From assembly GCA_050942875.1 (NCBI GenBank), contig JBMNOD010000096.1:1-12378 (forward strand): a stretch of 12,378 bases of DNA, given 5' to 3'. Under the pieces are notes generated by a model. That model saw nothing but the letters and a program-made list of their open reading frames with translations. It was not told the origin of the DNA and made no database searches. This DNA is from JAAZAI01 sp050942875 (GTDB lineage: Bacteria; Verrucomicrobiota; Kiritimatiellia; RFP12; UBA3636). Both the position numbers and the translations under genes were made by a program. The first letter of the stretch is position 1. Each line of letters opens with the position of its first letter. Shown one piece after another: positions 7,438 through 12,378 of this stretch.

Positions 7438-9267
7438 ATGAGATCCATCCCCCGTTCCGAGTATCCGCGTCCGCAGTTTGTTCGTCAGAAGTGGCTTTGC
7501 CTCAATGGCGAATGGCAGTTTGAAATCGACAATGGCGACAGCGGCATCAATCGCGGCCTGAAGGATCGTCCGCTGGCCTCGACGATCGTCGTGCCGTTCT
7601 GTCCCGAGTCGAAGCTTTCGGGCGTTGTGCACACGGACTTCCTCAATGCCGTGTGGTATCGGCGCGACGTCGTGATCCCCGCCGATTGGGACGTCCCGCG
7701 CATCCTTCTGCATTTCCAGGCGTGCGACTATGAAACGACGGTCTGGGTCAACGGCGAGGAAGTCGCGCGCCATCGCGGCGGTTTCACGCCGTTCTCCGCC
7801 GAAATCGGCTCGATCGTCAAGGCGGGCGAAACCGCCACGATCGTCGTGCGCGCCCGCGACGACAACCGTTCGGCCAAGGCTTCGGGCAAGCAGTCCAACA
7901 GCTACGGCAATGCCGGCTGCCATTACACCCGCACGACGGGCATTTGGCAGACGGTGTGGCTGGAGCCCGTGCCTGCGACTTCGCTCCAGCGTCCGCGCAT
8001 CACGCCGCACCTCGTCACGTCCCGCTTCCATGTCGAAGCGCCGATCACGGGCCCTTCGACCGGTTTGAAGCTGGTCGCCATCCTTTCCGACGACCAGGGC
8101 GAAGTCTGCCGCGCCGAGGCTCCCGCCGATGCGGACTTCTCGCCTGCGCTCGATCTCCCGGTTCCGGCCGACCGTTTGCGCCTCTGGGAGCCGGGCAATG
8201 CGTTCCTCTACGACATCGAGCTCAAGCTTGTGTCCGCGGATGGCTCGGTCGTCGATCAGGCGAGTGCCTATGCCGGCATGCGCTCGGTCGTCCTCGACGG
8301 CTTTGCCGTCAAGATCAACGGCAAGTCCGTCTTCCAGCGCCAAGTGCTCGACCAGGGCTACTATCCGGACGGCCTGATGACGGCCCCCAGCGACGAGGCG
8401 CTTGTCGAGGACATCCGCCTGTCGATGGAGGCCGGCTTCAATTCCGCGCGTCTCCACCAAAAGGTTTTCGAGGAGCGCTTCCTCTACCATGCCGACCGGC
8501 TTGGCTACATGGTTTGGGGCGAGTTCGGTGATTGGGGCGTGCGCCACCAGGTCGAACGCAGCATGCCACACGTCCACCAGCCCGCCGCGGCGCTGATGGC
8601 GCAGTGGGCCGAGGTCCTCCTGCGCGACTACAATCATCCGTCGATCATCGGCTGGTGTCCGCTCAACGAGACATGGCAGGAGATTGAAGACGGCATGCTG
8701 GCGCTCGACGATCTGACTGTTGGGCTTTACAACATGACGAAGGCCTGCGACCGCACCCGCCCCGTGCTTGACGCCTCGGGCTACTCGCACCGCGTCCGCG
8801 AGGCGGACGTCTACGACAGCCACGACTACGAGCAGGATGTCGAGAAATTCCGCGCCACCCATGCAGGTCTTGCCGAGGGCAAGCCCTACGCCAACAAGGC
8901 GTGGAACGGTCGGCCTTGGAGCGTTCCTTACGCCGGGCAGCCGTACTTCGTCAGTGAATTCGGCGGCATCTGGTGGAATCCCAAGGCCAAGGAAGGCGAG
9001 GCGTCGTGGGGCTACGGCAATCGGCCGAAGACGATCGAGGAGTTCTACGCTCGTTTCGAAGGTCTTTGCAAAATCCTTCTCGAGGATCCCCGCATGTTCG
9101 GCTACTGCTACACGCAGCTTACGGACGTCTTCCAGGAGCAAAACGGCATCTACGGTTTTGACCGCTCGCTCAAGTTCGACATGGCGCGCATTCGCGCCGT
9201 CCAGTCGATTCCGGCGGCGATAGAGGCCTGGCGGAGCGCGGCGGCGCCGCGTTCCGCCAGGGAGTGA
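7438..9267 (+). CDS. Glycoside hydrolase family 2 protein
   Basis: A 609-aa GH2 enzyme with the standard order: N-terminal sugar-binding jelly roll (about 10-180; NGEWQFEI, VWYRRDVVIP, VWVNGEEVARHRGGFTPF), immunoglobulin-like domain (about 185-290) and TIM barrel (about 295-600). The acid/base is E411 in NHPSIIGWCPLNE and the nucleophile is E507 in YFVSEFGG. The late barrel motif YTQLTDVFQEQNGIYGFDR (558-576) is also typical. Family activities include beta-galactosidase, beta-glucuronidase, beta-mannosidase and arabinopyranosidase; specificity cannot be read here. There is no signal peptide, so it is probably cytoplasmic alongside GH127. The start is firm: an in-frame TAA lies at 7432-7434 and the next Met is residue 281. 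No Shine-Dalgarno precedes it, only the C-rich microsatellite, so it may depend on coupling or a leader structure. Confidence 0.93.
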   Translation: MRSIPRSEYPRPQFVRQKWLCLNGEWQFEIDNGDSGINRGLKDRPLASTIVVPFCPESKLSGVVHTDFLNAVWYRRDVVIPADWDVPRILLHFQACDYETTVWVNGEEVARHRGGFTPFSAEIGSIVKAGETATIVVRARDDNRSAKASGKQSNSYGNAGCHYTRTTGIWQTVWLEPVPATSLQRPRITPHLVTSRFHVEAPITGPSTGLKLVAILSDDQGEVCRAEAPADADFSPALDLPVPADRLRLWEPGNAFLYDIELKLVSADGSVVDQASAYAGMRSVVLDGFAVKINGKSVFQRQVLDQGYYPDGLMTAPSDEALVEDIRLSMEAGFNSARLHQKVFEERFLYHADRLGYMVWGEFGDWGVRHQVERSMPHVHQPAAALMAQWAEVLLRDYNHPSIIGWCPLNETWQEIEDGMLALDDLTVGLYNMTKACDRTRPVLDASGYSHRVREADVYDSHDYEQDVEKFRATHAGLAEGKPYANKAWNGRPWSVPYAGQPYFVSEFGGIWWNPKAKEGEASWGYGNRPKTIEEFYARFEGLCKILLEDPRMFGYCYTQLTDVFQEQNGIYGFDRSLKFDMARIRAVQSIPAAIEAWRSAAAPRSARE

Positions 9268-9285
9268 TGAATTCAATGGGCGAAA

Positions 9286-9298
9286 GGGGGCCGTCCCC
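9286..9298 (-). repeat. GGGGAC-type repeat motif, left copy
   Basis: On the minus strand this reads GGGGACGGCCCCC. It closely matches the plus-strand copy at 9709-9721 in inverted orientation and belongs to a style of short intergenic motif (GGGGAC[A/G]GGC) seen scattered in other bacterial genomes, sometimes linked to REP-type elements. Confidence 0.45.
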
Positions 9299-9317
9299 AA
9301 AAACCTCTTTGTTTTTC

Positions 9318-9343
9318 GTGAACGGGTACGACGAAGGGCGGGC
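9318..9343. repeat. 26-bp direct repeat, left flank of hexamer array
   Basis: Starts GTGAACGGGTACG and is identical over 26 bases to 9500-9525. A 20-base overlapping repeat, 9311-9330, also recurs exactly at 9466-9485. Its CGTGAACGGGTACG (9317-9330) is the exact reverse complement of 9401-9414 inside the array. Confidence 0.85.
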
Positions 9344-9352
9344 TGCATCGGT

Positions 9353-9442
9353 CGTACCCGTACCCGTACCCGTTCTCGTACCCGTACCCGTACCCGTTCG
9401 CGTACCCGTTCACGTACCCGTACTCGTTCGCGTACCCGTCCC
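9353..9442. repeat. 15-unit in-phase hexamer array, consensus CGTACC
   Basis: Fifteen contiguous hexamers: nine are CGTACC and the others are CGTTCT, CGTTCG (twice), CGTTCA, CGTACT and CGTCCC. Every unit fits CGTNCN; only bases 4 and 6 ever change. The period is two codons, so overlapping frames read Val-Pro repeats on the plus strand and Arg-Val/Glu repeats on the minus strand, but no supported gene covers it. It lies between GH2 and the secreted protein gene, bounded by direct repeats that contain the reverse complement of the array unit. Confidence 0.9.
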
Positions 9443-9449
9443 CGTTTTT

Positions 9450-9479
9450 CGTTCACGATGCAGTCGTTTTTCGTGAACG
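9450..9479. repeat. Inverted repeat next to the hexamer array
   Basis: CGTTCACG at 9450-9457 pairs with CGTGAACG at 9472-9479 across 14 bases. Both arms are preceded by CGTTTTT-like tracts (9443 and 9465), so this is also part of a partial direct duplication at the right edge of the array. Confidence 0.6.
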
Positions 9480-9499
9480 GGTACGTGAACCGCTTCGCT

Positions 9500-9525
9500 G
9501 TGAACGGGTACGACGAAGGGCGGGC
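9500..9525. repeat. 26-bp direct repeat, right flank of hexamer array
   Basis: Identical to 9318-9343. A further GTGAACGGGTACG lies at 9473-9485, so this side has two copies of the core against one on the left. The whole arrangement reads: flank, 15 hexamers, inverted repeat, two flank cores. Confidence 0.85.
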
Positions 9526-9574
9526 CTTGGTCGCCACCCCGCCACCCACCATGACCTTCACGCACTCGGAAAAG

Positions 9575-9603
9575 TTGACCCTGTCGGCCAACTGGGGTAG
9601 AAT
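9575..9603 (+). promoter_or_regulatory. Strong candidate sigma-70 promoter for the secreted protein gene
   Basis: TTGACC (-35, 5 of 6) and TAGAAT (-10, 5 of 6) are exactly 17 bases apart, the best sigma-70 match seen in the window. It lies just beyond the repeat block. Transcription would begin near 9610, giving a leader of about 225 bases before the ATG at 9835. Confidence 0.55.
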
Positions 9604-9708
9604 TTCGTGTCAAAGAATTCAGAAAAGATCGCTGTTTCGACTCCCTCCAATCCTCTTTTCAAAGGCAGGCATGCCGATCCGCAGATTCGCGTCCATAAGG
9701 GCGAACCA

Positions 9709-9721
9709 GGGGACAGGCCCC
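9709..9721 (+). repeat. GGGGAC-type repeat motif, right copy
   Basis: GGGGACAGGCCCC, inverted relative to 9286-9298 and differing from it by about one base. It is followed by two CAAAATCCTT direct repeats (9721-9730 and 9732-9741, by one shared unit) and a small AAATCC-TTT-GGATTT hairpin (9734-9748). Confidence 0.45.
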
Positions 9722-9752
9722 AAAATCCTTCCAAAATCCTTTGGATTTAGTC

Positions 9753-9781
9753 TGGCAAATGGATTGAAACTTCAATATAAT
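9753..9781 (+). promoter_or_regulatory. Second candidate promoter close to the secreted protein gene
   Basis: A perfect TATAAT at 9776-9781 has only a poor -35 (TGGCAA, 3 of 6) at 17-base spacing. It would give a short leader of about 48 bases. It may be an alternative to the promoter at 9575-9603. Confidence 0.35.
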
Positions 9782-9834
9782 GCGCCACATCAAGGCAATA
9801 GCCGCAACCCCTTCGGAACGACGATGACCATCAA

Positions 9835-12231
9835 ATGAAACATTCAGCCACAACAGCAATCTTCGCCGGTTTGCTCGCGGCCGCAAACGCCGCGAGCGCC
9901 GCCACGCCCATCGAATCCGTCGACCCTGTCGTCGTGCGCGAACGCGACAGCGCCGACCGGAACACGATTCTCCGCTGGTACGACTGGGGGAACAAAGGCG
10001 CGGACGGAAAATTCGAACGATGCGAGGGGCGGCTCGATTACGACATCGAGGTGCCCGCGTCGGGCTGGTACGCCCTCGAACAGCAGGGCATGCCGTGTGA
10101 ATGGGATCGGACGATCCATCTCGACGACGTGGCCGTGCGCGAGCGGCTCGTCACCATCGGGGCCGACATCCCGCCGGGCGTCCACAGGGACCAGGCGTGG
10201 CGCAAGGAGCTCAACCTCTGGATCGAGAAGGGGAAGCATACGCTTTCCTATGAACGGACGGGCTTTCCCGGCGCGTTTCCGCTGCGCTGGCGGCTCGTGC
10301 CTTCGGATGGCACGGCGCGTGGCACGGTCCGCGCGGATCTCGTGATGGACGTCGTTCGCGCGGGCGACGACGTCTCCCTTGAGGCGACGCTGGGAACCGA
10401 CCGGCCGATGCGCTACGAATTCGTCGCGGTCGGCGTTTCGAACGACGAGACGAACACGCTCGCCGTCGTGGAGATGGACGCCACGCCCAGGCCCGTCCGC
10501 CGCGCGGTGGGGGCGAAGGCGCCGATGAAGGAAGGCGTCTATCGCGTGACCGTGCGCGAGAACGGCGTTGTCGGCTGGAAGGCCGACACGTCGTCCACCG
10601 ATCTCGTGGTCGTCGGCACGGAGGCGGGCGCCCCCGGCGAGACGCTCGCGAAGACGCTTGTCGTGGACATCGACTGCGTCGCGACCGCGCCCTACGTCGA
10701 ACGCGACGGCGCGACGCGCATCGTGGAAACCGATTTCGGTTCCTACCGCGAGTCGTCCGGCGCGGCGCTCCATCCGCATTGGGCGCTCGACGGCTTCAGC
10801 TACAACTACCAGATCCCCGACATCCACCACACGTATCTTCTGGAAGTGACGTATCCCGACGACAAGTTCCGGTCGCTCGGCTTCTGGTCCAACGACGGCG
10901 GCGTCGTGGGGCAGAAGGGCCAGAGCCGCGATGCGGGACAGATTCTGACCGGCGGCGTGGAGACGGGCGGACAGTACCGCAACACGATGACGATGCTGAC
11001 GCACGAGGCGTTCTTCTATCCGACGGGCACGAACATCGTCCTCGCCGTCGTCAACCTCAACCGCGGCAGCCGCGCGGCGGCGAGCCGCATCCGCGTCCAT
11101 CGCATCGACGGCCCGCTCCCGGCGGCGCCCGGGGGCGCGCGGCGCGGCCGTCTCGCGGGCGGATTCTTCGAGGAAAACGGGCGCTGGAAGCGCTTCTTCG
11201 GCATGGGGAACGATCCGAATCCGAAGCCGTGCAAGACGTTCGAGAACCTGCGGACGATGAATCGCTGGGGCGAGTGGAACCGTTTCGCCGGCGTGAACAC
11301 GATGTCGCCCGCCGTCGTCGCCTACGGGACGGTGCACTATCCTTCGAAGGTCGTCGACGCCTGGAGCGTCAGCGAACAGAACGAGCTGCGCATGCTCGCG
11401 CTCGTCGCGGAGAAGTACGGCAACGTCTTCATTCCGCATGTCACGCTGCATCACGACCAGTCGTTCGATGCGCGCATGGGCATCTCGTCGAGGATCGTGG
11501 AGGATCCGAAGGCGAAGGACGTGAAGCGCTCGGTTCCCGTCTTCGCCGATCCCGATGTCGTCGAATGGTCCAACGAGGGGTCGACCGCGATCCCCTGGCG
11601 GCCCTGGTGCTACAACTGCCTGCATCCGAAGGTGCAGGCGTACCTCCTCGACGTCGTCGGCGAGATCGCCGACATGATCGGCGACACGAGGAGCTTCGGC
11701 GGCGTCTCGCTCCGCATTCCGCTTTCCTGGCAGTTCACCGGCATCACCGGCCTCAACAACGCGAAGTACGGCTACGGGGACTGGACGGTGGGCGAATTCA
11801 CGAAGGACACGGGCGTCGCCGTGCCGGGCGAGGCGGGCGATCCGAAGCGGTTCCGGCGGCGCTACGATTTTCTGATGTCCGACGCGATGCGTCCGACCTG
11901 GCTGAAGTGGCGGAACGACCGCGTCAAGGACTACTACCGCCGTCTGCGCTCGCGGTTGAACGCGAAGGGCGGCGAGCGCGAGCTGTATTTCATGTGGTGG
12001 GCGTCGTCGCACACGGACGACGAGATGAACGAGTGCGGCATCGATCCGGACTACTGGAAGGACGAGCCGGGGATTTCGTTCTACGGCATGCAGTTTTTCT
12101 TTGGCCGTCGCTATTTCGCGCCGCGCTCGCTCTTCGACCAGCAGCATCGGCTGTATTCGGAGCAGGTGCTCAAGATGTCCCGCGCGGGACGGCGCGCGGT
12201 CGGCATCTATTCGGACCCCGCCAGCCAGTAG
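9835..12231 (+). CDS. Secreted protein with beta-sandwich domains and glycosidase-like barrel
   Basis: A 798-aa exported protein not matched to a named family. Residues 1-23 form a signal peptide (MKHSATTAIFAGLLAAANAASAA, cleavage near ASAA/TP). Residues 25-155 look like a carbohydrate-binding-type beta-sandwich (EGRLDYDIEVPASGWYAL, GKHTLSYERTG); 160-260 and 275-425 appear to be further beta-rich domains. From about 438 a TIM-barrel-like part follows: NTMSPAVVAYG (488-498), FIPHVTLHH (532-540), CLHPKVQAYLLDVVGEIAD (595-613), GYGDWTVGEFTKDTGVAVPG (646-665) and YFMWWASS (718-725). The LHP..QAYLLD and F..DTG..VPG patterns resemble family-10/42-like glycosidase relatives; catalytic residues cannot be named. 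ATG at 9835 lacks a clear Shine-Dalgarno. The last codons and stop lie inside a palindrome, so the C-terminus may be truncated. Function as an extracellular glycosidase is inference. Confidence 0.85.
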   Translation: MKHSATTAIFAGLLAAANAASAATPIESVDPVVVRERDSADRNTILRWYDWGNKGADGKFERCEGRLDYDIEVPASGWYALEQQGMPCEWDRTIHLDDVAVRERLVTIGADIPPGVHRDQAWRKELNLWIEKGKHTLSYERTGFPGAFPLRWRLVPSDGTARGTVRADLVMDVVRAGDDVSLEATLGTDRPMRYEFVAVGVSNDETNTLAVVEMDATPRPVRRAVGAKAPMKEGVYRVTVRENGVVGWKADTSSTDLVVVGTEAGAPGETLAKTLVVDIDCVATAPYVERDGATRIVETDFGSYRESSGAALHPHWALDGFSYNYQIPDIHHTYLLEVTYPDDKFRSLGFWSNDGGVVGQKGQSRDAGQILTGGVETGGQYRNTMTMLTHEAFFYPTGTNIVLAVVNLNRGSRAAASRIRVHRIDGPLPAAPGGARRGRLAGGFFEENGRWKRFFGMGNDPNPKPCKTFENLRTMNRWGEWNRFAGVNTMSPAVVAYGTVHYPSKVVDAWSVSEQNELRMLALVAEKYGNVFIPHVTLHHDQSFDARMGISSRIVEDPKAKDVKRSVPVFADPDVVEWSNEGSTAIPWRPWCYNCLHPKVQAYLLDVVGEIADMIGDTRSFGGVSLRIPLSWQFTGITGLNNAKYGYGDWTVGEFTKDTGVAVPGEAGDPKRFRRRYDFLMSDAMRPTWLKWRNDRVKDYYRRLRSRLNAKGGERELYFMWWASSHTDDEMNECGIDPDYWKDEPGISFYGMQFFFGRRYFAPRSLFDQQHRLYSEQVLKMSRAGRRAVGIYSDPASQ

Positions 12232-12263
12232 CCAGCGCAACGCGCTGGCTACTGGCTGGCGGG
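12217..12263. repeat. 22-bp perfect palindrome with 3-base loop at the end of the CDS
   Basis: Arms 12217-12238 and 12242-12263 are perfectly complementary over 22 bp around the loop AAC. The left arm encodes the last four residues (P795 to Q798) and the TAG stop of the secreted protein. The right arm is followed by GCGCGCG rather than T residues, so it is not a standard intrinsic terminator, though it may still stop transcription. Its perfection suggests a REP-like or recently inserted element. Confidence 0.85.
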
Positions 12264-12295
12264 CGCGCGCGTCCTTCGTGTGAATTGCGCCCATT

Positions 12296-12378
12296 ATGGC
12301 ACAGAGGAGGCGAGCGAAGCAAGCGAAACGGGCGCAGGGCACGCTTGCACGGGCACGCCAGCAGGCGCGCGAGCATGG
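12296..12378 (+). CDS. Possible start of a further gene, open at window edge
   Basis: ATG at 12296 opens a frame of 27 codons (MAQRRRAKQAKRAQGT...) that continues past the window. The product is strongly basic. There is no Shine-Dalgarno, and the DNA is repetitive (GGGCACGC occurs twice, GCGAAGC/AAGCGAA units), so this may simply be repeat-rich intergenic sequence. Too short to assign. Confidence 0.15.
   Translation, partial: MAQRRRAKQAKRAQGTLARARQQAREH

Noticed and set aside
9353..9442. CRISPR-like array
   Set aside because: The units are contiguous 6-mers with no spacers of unique sequence and no cas genes nearby.
9264..9476. Valine-proline repeat protein on the plus strand across the hexamer array
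   Set aside because: The start overlaps the GH2 stop, there is no Shine-Dalgarno, and the flanking peptide merely translates the DNA-level direct repeats. The array is better treated as a DNA repeat.
5389..9591. 1400-codon open frame on the minus strand covering GH127, GH2 and the hexamer array
   Set aside because: It is antisense to two well-recognised enzymes with complete catalytic motifs, and its product is low-complexity, Arg/Val/Asp-rich and unlike any family. High GC and codon bias keep the antisense frame open.
9670..9838. Small open frame of 56 codons overlapping the secreted protein start by ATGA
   Set aside because: Its product (MPIRRFASIRANQGTGP...) runs through the GGGGAC-type repeat motif, which commonly creates such false peptides; no other support. 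Translational coupling to the next gene remains possible.
12217..12263. Intrinsic terminator
   Set aside because: The stem is very strong, but no T-tract follows (GCGCGCG instead), so it is listed as a palindromic repeat, with termination only a possibility.
9844..12342. 832-codon open frame on the minus strand
   Set aside because: It mirrors the secreted protein gene, which has a signal peptide and structured domains; the antisense product is Arg/Ala-rich with no recognisable motif.

Overview
The window is GC-rich bacterial DNA. It carries sugar-related genes in two divergent clusters, with repeat-filled gaps between several of them. The gene content (Gfo/Idh/MocA oxidoreductases, a GH127 enzyme, a GH2 enzyme and a large secreted glycosidase-like protein) and the low-complexity intergenic DNA suggest a carbohydrate-degrading Verrucomicrobiota-type organism, perhaps of the Kiritimatiellae/Lentisphaeria group. 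No phylogenetic marker gene is present, so this is inference only.

Layout. Positions 1-208 (minus) hold the N-terminus of an IS5-type transposase, cut by the window edge. Positions 209-564 are non-coding, with an AT-rich possible IS end, four closely spaced hairpins (340-441) and a weak terminator-like hairpin (534-547). From 4771 down to 565 on the minus strand run four genes, in order of transcription: a Gfo/Idh oxidoreductase, a PIG3-like quinone oxidoreductase, an SDR dehydrogenase and a second Gfo/Idh oxidoreductase. The last three are 21-22 bp apart. Positions 4772-5346 form a divergent regulatory gap with one candidate promoter per strand. On the plus strand follow a GH127 beta-L-arabinofuranosidase-type enzyme (5347-7290), a 147-bp gap with a large imperfect inverted repeat and a G-quadruplex motif, a GH2 glycosidase (7438-9267), a 567-bp gap with a 15-unit hexamer array between direct repeats, and a 798-aa secreted protein with a glycosidase-like C-terminal half (9835-12231). 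That reading frame ends inside a 22-bp perfect palindrome.

How the genes may work together. The GH127 and GH2 proteins have no signal peptide and probably trim imported oligosaccharides in the cytoplasm, while the last protein is exported and may act on polysaccharide outside. The four NAD(P)-dependent oxidoreductases on the other strand could oxidise or reduce the released sugars or related polyols. No transporter, sugar kinase, isomerase or regulator lies in the window, so the pathway cannot be closed from here.

The least explained material is in the gaps: the hexamer array with its flanking repeats, an inverted motif pair around that block, and the palindrome that supplies the last codons of the secreted protein. 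No tRNA, rRNA, CRISPR array or riboswitch was recognised.
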